Assembly (NCBI GenBank): GCA_014281115.1
Contig: JACONQ010000014.1
Coordinates: 1,240,001 to 1,304,000, forward strand
DNA length: 64,000 bases
Origin: Laburnicola sp. R22_1
Taxonomy: Eukaryota > Ascomycota > Dothideomycetes > Pleosporales > Didymosphaeriaceae
Direction of reading: 5' to 3'
This document shows, one piece after another, positions 11,938 to 23,963 of this stretch (position 1 is its first letter; the number at the start of each line of letters is the position of its first letter). The position numbers were made by a program, and so were the translations under genes. The notes under the pieces are model-generated. The model made no database searches. It saw only the letters and a list, made by a program, of their open reading frames with translations, and was not told the origin of the DNA.

Positions 11938-13250
11938 TAATATATAATAAATTATGCGTGCGCTTTCTACTCCTAACACTAAATAGCACCTTAATACTTT
12001 ACTAGCCTTACTCTACCTATTACCTATAGATATTTTATAGTATAATTATATATTTATATATTCTTTACGTCTTTAGCACTTACTTAGTATAACTACTATC
12101 TTTAAAGTAAGTAGCTATTAATTAGAGATTTAACTTTAGGCAGTAATTACTATAAGCTATATAGTAGTATATAGCTGCTAACCTAGACTTTTACTATATA
12201 AAAATATCTATATTCTTCTAGTTCTTATTCTTAATAATAATAAGCACCTTATATCTAAACTAGTATAAGGCAATTTATATTATAAGGCTTATTCTACTAA
12301 TTTTTGGCTTTTACTTACTAAAATCTATATTCTTTTTAATATAGTAATTTAATTCTATAATAGCTATCTATAGGTCCTTAGTATAGACTATATAGTTTTT
12401 AATATTAAGTAGTATTTAGCTGTTATACCTAGCCGCGTTATTCTTATTTACGTCTTCTAGGCAGGGGCGTAATATTACACATTTAGTGGCGATAGCGTCT
12501 TTAGGGCGAGGAATAGATATAGCGTAGACTAATTTTAAGGTCTTAACTAGTAATTAAATATTTACAAGAATAGAAAGGTAGTATAAATAGGCAATCTTTA
12601 TCTAGTTGCGTATTTTATACTATATAGGCAGTAGCTAGGCGTTATTTTATTATTAACTTTAGTATCTTATATATTTTGTAATTAACTACCTTATTATTAG
12701 TATAAGGGGCCGATTTGCACGTGCTAACAAACAGTCCTTAGCCTAACCTATTTTGCTACTTTTCTTTTTTTTAGTATGTTTTTAGTATACCTATAGCTTT
12801 CTCTTATAGCGTTATACTATACACTAAAAGGTCTGCGATATTTTTCTTTCTAAACTATTTACTAGTAATATTTACTAATAGTAAGTACTACTATACTTAT
12901 ATATAGCTATTTCAAAAAAGTAATAATAAAAAATAGATAATATTAAGGTTTTTAAAAAAGTAGTAGTAAAGTGCTATAACTTGCCTAAAGGTATAATTAT
13001 TAAATTAATTTTATATAATTACTAATATATAGTACTAAAAAATACTATATTTAATAAAAAGAAGCTAAAAAGAATATAATCTTTTATTAAGTATATTAAA
13101 AATAATAATAGTCTTTACCTAAAGTATACAAAGTATATTCTAACACTCTATAAGTATTATAAAATATAAAAATAGTTACTAGGTTTATTATTACTATTAT
13201 TCTTTTGTAAGTTAATTATAAAAGGGGTATTTAGTACTACTTTATCTAGT
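10080..13250. other. AT-rich gene desert, probable RIP-eroded repeats
   Basis: This 3.2-kb stretch is dominated by TA, TAG, CTA and TTA strings and has no credible open frame on either strand. CpA and CpG steps are rare outside a few short islands (about 10940-11130 and 12420-12540). That pattern fits old repeats saturated by RIP, but no transposon family can be named with confidence. It contains the CTA microsatellite listed separately. Confidence 0.72.
11851..11937. repeat. (CTA)29 microsatellite
   Basis: An uninterrupted run of CTA units, about 87 bp, preceded by a short AT dinucleotide run (11836-11847). On the minus strand it reads as a polyvaline frame, which is not a gene. Confidence 0.95.
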
Positions 13251-15884
13251 TTAAAATTAAACTATTTAGCTTAAAAAGCAAAATTAAACACATATTAAGC
13301 ACCTTGCGGTAACAAGACCGCGTGGAAGTGGAGCGCGGGACAAAAGCACCTACGCCAAATTTGATGTCCTCTTCCGCTCCTTTCTGCTTGGCACTAGCAC
13401 TAGAAACCGATTTTCGGTCGTGCCATGTCGGTGGCGTGGGTGTTGAGCGCTGAACGAAAACAATGGTTAAAACCATTCATGGGCAGGACAAGGGGTGTGT
13501 TTTAAAGTGCACTAGGAAGGTCCGATGGAAGAGGCTTATGTGTTTTCGTAAAATTCTTTGACGAAAAGACCATGGTGGCGTGGAGGCTGGGGAGTGTGTA
13601 AAAATCTTCGTGGCAGATGGGCCATGTGGGTTTTTTTGGGAGCCAAAAGTCACGCAACGTTGGGACATGGGACTGTGGACTCCTGTGTCTATCTATTCTT
13701 TCTTATTAAAAAGTGGAACCGGCTAGCAAATGGGGATGTGGGAAAGTCGGGGTTGAATTGAAGTTAAACACAGCCGAGACGCATGAGGGGATTAAAATCT
13801 CAAAGAGGGCGTGACATGTGGTAAACTCCTCCGTCTATCCATTCTTCTAGTAAGAAAGTGAAGCGGAACAGCGAATAAGGAGGCGGCAAAGTTAGAGTGA
13901 AATAAATGGGAAATGGCCGAGACTTATAAAGGAATTAAAAATCAATACCGTTACATGCCCATGCGCTTCTCCTCGGTTCGACGGTCAATGAAACTCTTAG
14001 CCGGGACTCGTACGCCGCTCTACTGGAGATCAGAGGGGTAAATAAAACGACCTGATCAGGTTTTCATGGATGTTCTAAACACGAAGTAAAGCGTCATGGG
14101 AGGTGTGGTTTGGACGAAAAAAAGACCGTCCCTCGCTTCATGGGTCGTTTTGGTGGTGGAAATTCGAAGATTACTGTCAGAGCAGCATGATGAGATTTTG
14201 ATGAGAATGTCTCTCGTCTGGACTACAAACGTGTCCCATGTTTTCTCCAGGTTGTTCTCTAGATTAAAAATTTCGCACGCGCCTATGTATGTGGGGCTTC
14301 TTCGCGGCTGTTTCCATCGTCTTTATGCTGGAATTGAGATTCCTCTTACAAAAGCCGACTCATGAGCCAGGTTAATGGCTTCCTCTTAGGCTGTCAACAA
14401 AATAGCGGTGCAGTTTTTGTATGTGCTCGTTGCGCTGCTCGCGCTTTCACACAAGAAGATCCACAGTCAAGTCCTATATGGTCGGCCTCTTGCATCTTGC
14501 CAGACAAGAAAAAAAAACCACAAGAGGAGACTACGAATGCTCCCTGTGCAGAGACGGAAAGAATCCAACAAGTGCGTATGTCTGCCTCCAGACTATTGAC
14601 ACTTTGCATATTCAATTTCAAGCTCAGAAGACATGTGGCTGGGTTTGAGCTTTGCATTAAAAGGAACTCGAACTAGCCGCATGCCTGCTTCTTGCGCACG
14701 ACAAAAGATAGGCGTTTTGAGCCATGTGTCCCCTCCCGCTTCTCGCGCTTCTAAAAAGAATACTCCGAAACGCCCCATGGTTGCTTGTACTCTGGAGGTC
14801 TTCTTAACTGGAATTTATAAAAAAAGGATTATGACATCTTATGAGCTAGCTGTGGACTAAATATTTCCAAATTTGGATGCATATCTGATCCATGCTTTTG
14901 CCAAACCTCCTTCTTAACTATCGGATGGGTGGAATCAAGGGGCTTTGCCTCTGGAATGAGTGGGCAACATTGATGTTGACCCGCATTATGGTTGTTTGTC
15001 CTTTTCTGACAAAAGTGCTGTATGGCCTTCTCAGATATCTTGCGTTGGAATGCTCACGTCGATTAACACCACAAGAAAATTGAATTTTTTTTCCTCGTCA
15101 TGGATACAAACTGTGTGCCAGATTCAATCTATTTGGAAAGGTCGCCTGTTCAAAATTACATTCAGACCCCTGTATGAGAAGAGTAGTAGGAACGTCTTTA
15201 TGTGTTTTGTGTGTTGCAATACTTGAGGAGTATATTATTACTTTAATTCTGCGTCTAGCTGGTCTGCATACTTTTTACACTTCTACCTTTAGGAACTAAA
15301 ATTTTAGAGAAATTGCTATGACGTGGCTTGGAGGGTGGCCACGCGTGAGATATTTGTTTAAAAAGATATGTTGATTGCTTGGATGAGCGTTTTGGTTTGG
15401 CTTTGCTGGGTATACCACGCCCATATTTAAGATGTTCGTGTTCGATGTTTTGGGAGCCTTAAAATTGCGCAAATCCTACACGTTGAAAATTACGCGGGGG
15501 TGTCGATTGAGAGAATGGGACAAGGATACGTCTACGTTTCATAGTTTGGATCTGAAGATCAACATCATCACTAAAACTATATCCCTAGAGGAGAATTCCA
15601 AGTGTTTTCCAAAGGACATGATGTGGGACTGGAATAGAATTCATACTGGCCACTAGCAAAGACTTCCAAACACTATCTTATCTAGATATTGTCTTTTATG
15701 CTAGGTTAGGTTTTCATTACATAATAACACTGCCGGTGGGACAAAAAAAATGCATTCGCAGCATTGATGCGGTTTTGCTATCCCCGAGAGATTGGAAACA
15801 TCACAACTGATGTACTACCCTAAATAAAAGAAAGTTTAAACCATCAACTGGCTGCAACTGGTCTCGACCTGCAGCGAGTTTCAT
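13251..15884. other. Gene-poor region, nothing recognised
   Basis: Base composition returns to roughly balanced after the AT desert. Small open frames (for example 14096-14365, 14362-14676 and 15432-15656) overlap on both strands, lack recognisable motifs and show no convincing intron pattern. I see no supportable gene. A diverged tandem duplication at 13678-13946 is the only internal structure noted. Confidence 0.5.
13678..13946. repeat. Diverged tandem duplication, about 147-bp spacing
   Basis: Two segments starting near 13678 and 13825 align across about 120 bp. Shared landmarks in the same order are the pairs ACTCCTGTGTCTATC / ACTCCTCCGTCTATC, AAAGTGGAACCGG / GAAAGTGAAGCGGAA, GGCAAAGTTAG / GGAAAGTCGGG, then GCCGAGAC and GGAATTAAAA / GGGATTAAAA. 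By eye about two-thirds to three-quarters of positions match. Confidence 0.5.
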
Positions 15885-16433
15885 TCAAACCACAGATGCA
15901 GCTCGCCACATCAACCAACTCTTTCCAACATCTCTACGCTCTTCATTCCCCTTCTCCCCATCCCGTCTCACACTCGCAAGACAAATCCCCACCGCACCCA
16001 ACAATTTCATCGGGGCGCTGGTCTGCTCGCTTGTTTGGCGCTGCGGCGCGACGAAATTTGGGACGTGTGGGGGTTTGTTGTCGGTGCGTCGTTTCAGTGC
16101 GTGGGTGATGTCTTGGGGCAGGTAGGTCTCTTTGTCGTGGGGGCCTGCGATGGCGTCTACATCGTAGGGCGCGGGCACGGTGACGTCTTTCCGAGATCCG
16201 TGTGTCATTTTTAGTTATGTAAGCCAGTCGCGGAAGGTAATGGGGAGGCCGTGGGGGCCGAGGGAGATGTAGTGGGTGTAAGGTAGCCTTGATATGCGAT
16301 GGCTGCGAATGCGAGAGTTGGAACGCTTGTAGCTGTCAGGACGGGGTGTAAGGTCATAGCCTCTTGGAGGTGGGAGGGATGGGAGGGCATGTTGGATTGG
16401 CGATATATGTGGTGAATAGATTGCAGGTTGCAA
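15885..16433 (-). pseudogene. Broken gene, possibly N-terminus of a fungal luciferase-domain-like protein
   Basis: Reading leftwards on the minus strand, a conserved-looking core contains ISLGPHGLPITFRDWLT, then an in-frame TAA (16215-16217), then continues in the same frame with PYDVDAIAGPHDKETYLPQ and HVPNFVAPQRQ. Upstream, a second frame reads like a hydrophobic N-terminal anchor (TLAFAAIAYQGYL) and would join only through a frameshift near 16280. The LGPGG-like motif plus an N-terminal anchor recalls fungal hypothetical proteins with luciferase-like domains, but that is a weak resemblance from memory. A stop plus a frameshift argues for a pseudogene. An unannotated intron is less likely, because the frame continues directly after the stop. 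Confidence 0.35.
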
Positions 16434-16921
16434 GGTGGGGATAAGCGAGCATAGAATGACTTAGATCGAGTTCCCAGAGATACTATTCGGCTGAAGAGGA
16501 CGAAAGATAAGAATCAATCAATCAAGTTTCGTTTCTGACAAGTCGGTAGGAAAACAGTGAATTCATCGAGGCAAGCCGCGCATATAAATAAGCCCCACCA
16601 ACGTTCGCCGTCTATTATCACGTGTAATTATTCCCGAACGCGATATCTCAAAATCGCGGTATTCAATGTTTCTCCACCGACATTCTGATCTCCGAGAAAC
16701 CTGTTGCCTTATCGAGACCTGGAAATAGAAGACGAAGAAACATTGGCCCCTACCACGGCGCTTACTTCCCGGAGATGAGTTCGGACCCGACTTCGCCAAC
16801 CGGTCTCACTCGGCCTTATACATAAGCACAGTCGACAGACGTATTGTACACGCCCGAACCTCAATATCAAACATCACGACACTTCACACCAGTAACCTAC
16901 GCGTGCTGCCCCACCCTCCAC
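16434..16921. other. Intergenic DNA, no gene supported
   Basis: A minus-strand open frame at 16563-16799 has no recognisable motif and an unusual arginine-rich composition. No promoter or repeat structure stands out. Confidence 0.4.
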
Positions 16922-17149
16922 CTACCCTTTCTTCCCTTCCCCCTCCGGCTGCCGCAGGAGAGGGCCGGATGAGGGTGGTTCGATGGCGTGCATGTTTTTG
17001 TAGTAGGACGTCCAGGTGGAGGTGTCGGTGAGGAGGGTCCAGATTTGGTGCGCGGTGAGGTTGCGGGCGATGATTTCGTTGGTGCTGAAGCTGTCGGTTG
17101 TGCCGGGGAGGAAGTAGGGGGGCCAGATGATGCTTGATTGGGTTGCCAT
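16922..17149 (-). pseudogene. SRPBCC-domain (polyketide cyclase/START-like) gene fragment
   Basis: The 75-codon frame begins with a plausible start and contains SSIIWPPYFLPGTTDSFSTN, then NLTAHQIWTLLTDTSTW and TSYYKN. This matches the N-terminal strand-helix pattern of fungal SRPBCC proteins, which bind hydrophobic ligands in a helix-grip fold. Such proteins usually run to 150-200 residues. Here the similarity stops after about 62 residues and a lysine/glutamate-rich tail leads to a stop, with no downstream exon found on the minus strand. It is best read as a truncated gene; a missed intron remains possible. Confidence 0.45.
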
Positions 17150-17640
17150 GATGATTATGTTGAAGAGAATGCTGTGGGATGGGAGGTGTATAGATTAGAA
17201 TAGTGGGGAAGGTTGTAGGGATGGAAAACTACGTTGTAGGTACATGCGGGGCACTGGATTTTGTTAGTAATCGCCTATCTAAGGGTTGCAACGTTAATAG
17301 CGTATAAGCTAATAGCGATGTGCACTAGCCATTGGCAGTTTAGACTAGCATATACGCTCCCGATCGGCTTTACAGTGTAGTGTAAGTTCGGCGAGCAGCA
17401 CTGTCGGTGATAGGGTCAGTGTTCCCTGTGCTATCCATGGCTCTCTCCGACTACCTCACCTCTACTTAACCTTCTTATAACTCGTCGTATACCACAAATA
17501 CTAGTAGTATCGCGAAGAAAAACTAATACCCACGTCTTACAAGTGAGAGACGCATGAAGAAGCACAGCACAGCACAAAGTATACCTACAATATATAAGAA
17601 TATACCATAGTCACTTCTTACTAAACACCGGCATCGTTCC
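17150..17640. other. Intergenic DNA left of the hAT element
   Basis: No open frame of interest. The 8 bp next to the hAT end (CATCGTTC, 17632-17639) only imperfectly match the right flank (AAACGTTG, 20672-20679). Confidence 0.4.
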
Positions 17641-20600
17641 CAATAGTCGGTCCGACTGTTAGTTACTGTGACTAACAGTCGGATTCCTGGGCAGTCGGTC
17701 AGTAAGGGGACCCCCTTCCGTAACTGACTGATGGATGAGGCTGTAGTTACTGCAGTAACTGGCCTATACAGAGATTTTACTGGTGTTAAGGCTGGAGGTG
17801 AAACCTGCCAAGGGCGCCGGTGATAAGCTGTGGAGATTAGATGCCAGATTCGTCAAATCTCTATAATAAACTCAACTTTCTCTATCTCCTAGTCACAGCC
17901 TGACACCCATCAATATGAGGTCCTTCTTGACGTCCCAGAATCATACGCCTCGCCACCCGACGTCGTTGTCGGCCGGCCCTAGTACCCAGGCCGCGGCCAC
18001 CCACTTTGCGTCGTCCCGCCGTCTTGAGAAGGCAAGGGCGACCTCGCCGACGCCCTCTACGTCCTCATCCATTGTATCGTCGGGCCCGACGCCCTCAACG
18101 CCCAAGGCTCCGGCTAAGTCGCTCTCGAAGGCCTTCCCCCGCAAAGTGGGCCAGAACAACGGCGTTGAGTTCCCAGTGGACTGGAACAATATACACTACG
18201 CCAATAAGCTTCTAGTGGCGTCGCGGGTGGGATATCGGGTACGGGACCTGCGCCAGATCTCTGGCAAGGCCAAGTCGTCAAATATCTGGCGTTACGGCGC
18301 GGACCTGGTCTATATTGACGCTGTTGGCAAGCGCACAAGGCTCTGGCTCTGTAAGACCTGCCACCTAAAGGGGTTGACGACGGCTTGCAAAGCTGTCAAT
18401 TCCACTGCGCATATCGCCACCCATCTCCAGAAAGAGCACTCCATTGGTGTTGTAAGTGGCCAGCTGTTCCCGACAGGGCGCCCAGGGCCCCTAGATCCAT
18501 GGGCAGCGTCGCGGGCAGCGGGTAGTGCCTTTGGGGGGAGCCATACGCCATGGCAGGAGACGTCGTTGTTGAGGGCGTATGTGGACTGGGTGATACTGCA
18601 AGACGTGAGTTTCAACTCAGCCACCTCGGCTGAAGTCCGGAGTCTTATTGCGTGGAATCGGCTCGACCTTCTTGAAGCTCTACCATCATCAACAACCACC
18701 CTTTCTAGCTATATAGTAGATGGTTTGAAAGCGCGCAAAGCGAAGGTTCGATTGATACTAAACTCGGCTGTCAGCAGTGTGGCGTTGAGCGTGGACGTAT
18801 GGACTTCTCCAAACCACTTTTCATTTCTGGCAGTAGTTGCCCACTTTGTCGGTATGCCAAGCCCTTACCAGTAGCGCGTCGTCCGAAGACCCCTCGAACT
18901 TCGCAATATTACTATGAATCACTGTATTTTAACAACTTACAGATATCAACAACCAACCTCAGGATTTGCTTATTGGCTTCAAGAACCTCCTTAGGGACCA
19001 TACGGGCGCCAATCAGGCTATTGCCATCCTCTCCGTCATCAACAACTACAATATCGCCACCCAGTTCAGCTGTTTTGTGGGCGACAATGCGACAAACAAC
19101 GACGCTAAGCTCATCGCGGGCCTCAACCTCCACCCCGACATTTCCATCACCTTTGAGCACCGTATACGCTGCGCGGGCCATATAATCAACCTTGTCGTCA
19201 AGGCCCTAATATATGGCAACGGTGTCAGCAAGTTTGAAGAAGAGTTAGCTCAGGCCACTCCCCAGGATCAATTTCAACTGTACAGAAAGCATGGGATCGT
19301 CGGGAAGCTCCACAACTTTGTGAATGCTGTCCTTGCGTCCCACATCTAGCGATTCAGCAGTCTCCATTTAATACAGGACGGCGGGATTAGGTGGCACTCC
19401 GTGTATCGCATGCTCTTACGCTGTCATGAGCTTCGAGACCCGATCTCCAGGTTCACGCGTCGGTGGAGAGCTCTGTCGGGCGCTGACGACGTCGCCGCCG
19501 ATGAGGACGGCGATGAGGAGGACAAGGAGGAGCTGGACTACGACCCATTGGCCGACGCCCTCTCAGACGATGAGTGGGATGACGTTAAAGAGCTCGCCGA
19601 CTTCCTTGAGCCCTTCTATCAGATGACTTTAAGACTTGAGGGCAACGTCAGCACCTCTGGGTACGGGAGTCTCTGGCAGACGCTCGTCAACTTGCAACAC
19701 CTCTGGCGGAGACTCCACAAAGTCAAAGACGCCGTCGCCTACAAGCCTAACAACTCCTACATCAAAAACGCCACCGGGTTTGCAATACAGAAGCTTACGT
19801 CGTATTTTATCAAGCTCGTGATGGATCAGCCATCCTCACCGTACTGCGTCGCGACTGCCCTTAACCCGCAGCTTCGGCTACTCTGGTTTCAAGGGCAGTG
19901 GTCAGCCTACCCAGCTTGGTACAAGAAAGCTGAGAGATCCCTAAAAGACGTCTTTCAACGGTATGTTGATGCGGAGGAGGAGGAGGTAATTGAGCTTGAC
20001 GCCTCCGCCCTCCGTCGTCGCAAAACGCCGGGTGGCAAATATCACGACGAGGAGTTCGAGGAGACTATGGCTGTCAACCTCCACTTACAGACCAACTCCC
20101 GGGCTCACAAGAAAGCCCGGACGTCAAACGAGCTGACGACGTATTTTGACAATATACGCGGAGACCTCCTTGTTGCTCAGGACGAGGACCCGATTTACGG
20201 AGACCCCATGACTTGGTGGCATTACGTGGGCAAGAAACAGTACCCCATTTTGTACAAAGTCGCCCTTGATTATTTATCTATACCTGCCACCTCTTGTGAG
20301 TGTGAGAGGTGCTTCAGCAAAGCACGGAGGACTATATCAACGGATAGAAACCTCCTTTCTCCAACTACAATAGAGGCCTTGCAACTCCAACGTAATTGGA
20401 TTCAAAACAAGGCTATTAGGAGTGAGCTGAACGAGCTTACAGCTCACATCTCCGCCAGAGGGATATTTGAGGATATGGACGACGATTTGAGGTGTACGAC
20501 TCCAGTAACTCCAGTAACTGCACCCTTCAGTTACGGAGCTATTGAGTAGTAAGCAGTTACGGCAGCCCTCAGTTACTGTACTCAACCCACCCCCCATCAG

Positions 20601-20670
20601 TCGGTCCGTCGGGCGAGACGTACAGTTACGGCTTCAAATATATCCAATAGTTACTAGTAACCGACTATTG
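17641..20670 (+). mobile_element. hAT-superfamily DNA transposon
   Basis: Inverted ends CAATAGTCGGT (17641-17651) and ACCGACTATTG (20660-20670) enclose a BED-finger/hAT transposase frame. One further base on each side (C/G) extends the palindrome. The expected 8-bp target duplication matches at only 5 of 8 positions, so either the boundary is off by a base or two or the duplication has diverged. Both subterminal regions are crowded with GTTACT/AGTAAC motifs, likely transposase-binding sites. Only one nonsense codon and one intron interrupt the transposase, so the element is young. Confidence 0.85.
17915..20549 (+). pseudogene. hAT transposase with one premature stop
   Basis: The frame starts at ATG 17915. 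A BED-type zinc finger with WLCKTC and HIATHLQKEH lies at about residues 145-180 (18345-18450). The RNase H-like catalytic core begins with SVDVWTSPNHF (about 18796-18828). A probable intron runs from the donor GTATGC at 18852 to an AG at 18961-18962, restoring frame into DLLIGFKNLL. The frame then runs to a TAG at 19347-19349 and continues unchanged to 20549. The C-terminal dimerisation region contains WWHYVG, YPILYKVALDYLSIPATS, CERCFS and RRTISTDRN (about 20213-20352). The single TAG is one C-to-T step from CAG. Without it the protein would be about 840 residues, typical of hAT transposases. Confidence 0.83.
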
Positions 20671-20793
20671 GAAACGTTGTAAACACCATAGTTAGGTACG
20701 TCACCGCGCTTCACCAACCAATCACCTATCGAAAAGAAATATATACACCCTCCAAACCTACTCTATATACAACCCCCCACCCCATCTACTTAC

Positions 20794-22095
20794 TTAAACC
20801 CTCTCAAAGCGACCATACTTCCTCCCCGAAAAAGTCGACCCAATATCCCCCCACTTAATCTGACTAAACACTACCGATGGCGCCTTCTCCACCTCCCGAA
20901 TAACCTTCGGATCCCCCTCCGTCGCATTGCAAGGCCCCGCATTTCCGCTATCCAGCCAATTCATGAACCCGCCCTCATCCCACCAGATGCTCATCGCAAG
21001 CACCATCCCCCTACTCATCGCACCCCCCATGCCCTTCAAGCCGCCCAGGTTCATAAACGCCTCCGCGCCGTTGGCCGCGCAGTACGCGTCCGTCATGGGC
21101 ACGTACGACGTGGCGTCTTGGACGACCTTGCCGTTTTGGATGTACTTGCGCACGATGGAGGTGAGTGTGCCGTTGGAGGCGGGGAACTGCGTTACGACGG
21201 TGAAGGGCTTCGAGGTGTCGACTTTGGGGGACCCCTGCTTGTAGTACGATTTGTCGGTTCTGTAGGGGTTTTGGCCGCAGCCGTTTTTGTCGCAGATGCC
21301 CGTTTTGGTGCATTCTTCGCCTGTGCAGCCGTAGAGGCTGGGTTTGGAGCACGTGTGGGGCGCCAGGTGGGTGGCGGCGCGATTTGCTTCCCATATATCG
21401 AGTTCATTACAGCACACGCCTTTGGCGTCGACGTTGCCCTGGGGATACGGTTAGGTTGGGAGGGTTAAAGGAGGAGTAGGGAGGGGGCGTACCTCGCCGT
21501 TGATCCAGGGAGTGACGTAGCATTGAGCGTCGCAGTACCCAGTGCCGTATGCGGCACCACCCGGGTTCAGGGACGATTGGCCACCCTTGGCTTCCATCTC
21601 GGACATGTACAGCGCACCGTTCATTCCGCATGGCAGCTTCGACACGTCGACATCGAAGGTGAATTCTTGGCCCGTCAACTTGATCATCTCGTACTTCTTC
21701 TCGTCGGCAGCGAGGAGGTAGATGCGCGGGCTCGCCACACCGCCATTCTTGCCATACATGTCCATGGTGAGAACGTCGCCCTTGGTCTTGACGCCGTAGT
21801 CGGCATAGTCGGACACACCCTCCATAACGCAGTTCTCCGCGCATGACTTCTTATCAGGGCAGGCTGTGGGATCGGGTCCGTTGCCCCAGTTTCCGCAGCC
21901 GAGCGTCTTGTTGCCTTTTTGGTAGATGGGATGGGCCATGGAGTCGAGCACGAGCGCTGTGTTTTGCGGCTTGCAGCCGTTCTTCTTGGTGCACTTCCAT
22001 GTTGTGAGCTTGGGGTGGACTTCCTTTGTGGTGCCGAGGGATTGCGCAGCTGCGAGGCCGAGTAGGGCCGTAACGGCGAGGGTGTACGGCGCCAT
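20794..22095 (-). CDS. GH7 beta-1,4-glucanase (endoglucanase-like), secreted
   Basis: Two exons, 21493-22095 and 20794-21438, flank a 54-bp intron with GTACGC donor and CCCCAG acceptor in phase 0, giving 415 residues. The N-terminus APYTLAVTALLGLAAAQ is a signal peptide. Family GH7 is shown by CDAQC, by the catalytic CCNELDIWEAN with Glu213, Asp215 and Glu218 (nucleophile, assisting acid and acid/base), and by NWLDSGNAGPCNATEGDP and IKWGDIGSTF near the end. There is no linker or cellulose-binding module. Length and the absence of an obvious insertion in the CDAQC-to-catalytic region favour an endoglucanase (Cel7B-like) over a cellobiohydrolase, but loop lengths were not modelled. The product would hydrolyse plant cellulose outside the cell. 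A hAT element ends 123 bp beyond the stop codon. Confidence 0.93.
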
Positions 22096-22173
22096 TTTTA
22101 AGGTCTGAAGGGAGTGAAGAACAAAAGGAGGGAAATTGCGTGACAATGGAATGGACGAGGAAGCGTGGCCGAA

Positions 22174-22179
22174 CTTATA
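22174..22179 (-). promoter_or_regulatory. TATA box of the GH7 gene
   Basis: The minus strand reads TATAAG about 80 bases upstream of the GH7 start codon, a normal distance for a fungal TATA element with a short leader. Confidence 0.5.
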
Positions 22180-23963
22180 CTCTGTCTTTTTGTGGCTATG
22201 TGTGGGACCGGTAGGTTGGTAGTTAATAACAAGTACTTTACGTACCGCTGTGCCAATCCCACACGGCCTCAGAGCCCGGCTCCCAGCCCACGGACCCATC
22301 TCGAAGAGTTCCCGTCTAAAAGCGCGAAGTACTTCCGAAAGATCCAGCAGTCATTGTCCAATCACTCAAAGCCAGGATGGAAATCTGCGGGTCCGGTCTC
22401 TCTCGGAGATACAGCTCTGCGTCCCGCAGACGATCCCAGCTAGCCTCAAACCGCCGCGGAAGAACCCTTCTAGAATGTTTCGAAGCATCATGTGAGAGGC
22501 GTGAGGTAATCTAATAGGATTGGATTCGAGCGGATGCATATTGCGGATAATTACGGATAGCTTGGCGGATAGAACGTGAACCGGGTTTTGAAGACACACA
22601 AACAGCCAAGGCGGTGGGTGGTTCTTGGCCTAGCGGGAGATCTAGTCAGATGGCAACATAACGTTGAGAGTCGTAGTTAGCCACATCTCAAAGAGCAAAG
22701 CTGAGATGTGTATTCGAGAGAGCGCGTGTTGTGGTACCGGCACACCTTCCTCAACAGGTACTCTCGAACCACTTTGTGTAGAGGCGAGGGGCCGATGTTT
22801 CGATACCAGAGTCCTGTACGTTATATTGCTGCGCGCTTAATCTTAACGCTGGGGGTTGTGTGGGGAGATCGTCGTGGAGTTGGGCGGAGTGTGCTAGGAG
22901 TGTCGGCGCGGGATACAGACACGAGACGGCGCCGGGGCTTGGGTATCCGTCAACATGTAGATTGTTGTATGACTTCAAACACTACGATCGGACGGAGAAG
23001 GGAGCATACTAATTCACAGCGAGAATAAGACGCTTTAGTTTTCATTTGTGTGGACACGTAAACCTCCACCACACTGCACGCACGCGCACCACAACACTAA
23101 GTCCCGCAAAGGCTAGCGCGGCGCCATCCCGATTTTTCAACACTCAACACATCCACCTTATTTTCAGCAACACTCCCAATCCACTTGTCAACGTGGATAA
23201 AAGGCACAGAGGAAAGTTCATATTTCAAATGGTTCGTACCCTCGACCATTACGTCCTTTTGGTTAGGCGAGCGTAGCATTTGTTGCACACCATCACAATC
23301 CCAACCAGTACGGAGACAGCGGAAGCATACACCTTGTAAACAATTACCTATCAAAGCCATCAGAGCAATAAATACAGTGATCAATTTACTAAAGCAACTC
23401 GAAGAGCATCGACCCCCATCCAGCCAAGCTGCACCTGTAGTGCAGCCTCCTATTAGAGACAGCAACCCATAACTAGCTTCGCACATCGATCGCACTAATA
23501 GACCCTCGCAAGCCAACTGCTCTTTCGGCGTCTCAGCAAGCGTTAGGGACGAATGTGCCAGTCTGGTGTATCTCCATAGAGAGAGTACAAATGCCCGACG
23601 GCCGAGCTCCTCACTGCACCCTTGCCCGGCGTTTGGATGCTCGTGAGCGAAGATCTGGTAGCTCCGTTTGAGAAGGCAGCTGCGGTGCAGGCCTACATGC
23701 TTGGCTGAACTCGGGGTTGCAGCAGATGGTTGGATTTTAGATCGTGTTAAGGATGGATGCTCGGGATAGCATCATAAGTTCTGAATCAAGTCCTGCTAGG
23801 AAAGGCGCCAGAAGGCACATAGGTCAGCCGAGTAATGTTGAAGATGGTAGCACCATAAGCACTCCGCCTAGACGCGCGTGCCTTTCGAGCATGCGACGCA
23901 ATAGCCTGTATTGGTACTGACTTGCTAATCCGACAATGATGCCTCAGATGTAGCGGTAGACAG
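22180..23963. other. Intergenic DNA between the GH7 and Upf2 genes
   Basis: It contains the GH7 upstream region and the Upf2 3' flank. Short open frames on both strands (for example 22708-23028 and 23097-23516) overlap one another and have no recognisable motifs. No RNA gene or transposon end was recognised. Confidence 0.45.

Noticed and set aside
11789..11989. Open frame with a long valine run (minus strand)
   Set aside because: It is the translation of the CTA microsatellite.
14096..14860. Cluster of short overlapping open frames
   Set aside because: No motif or conserved-looking core, and both strands are equally open.
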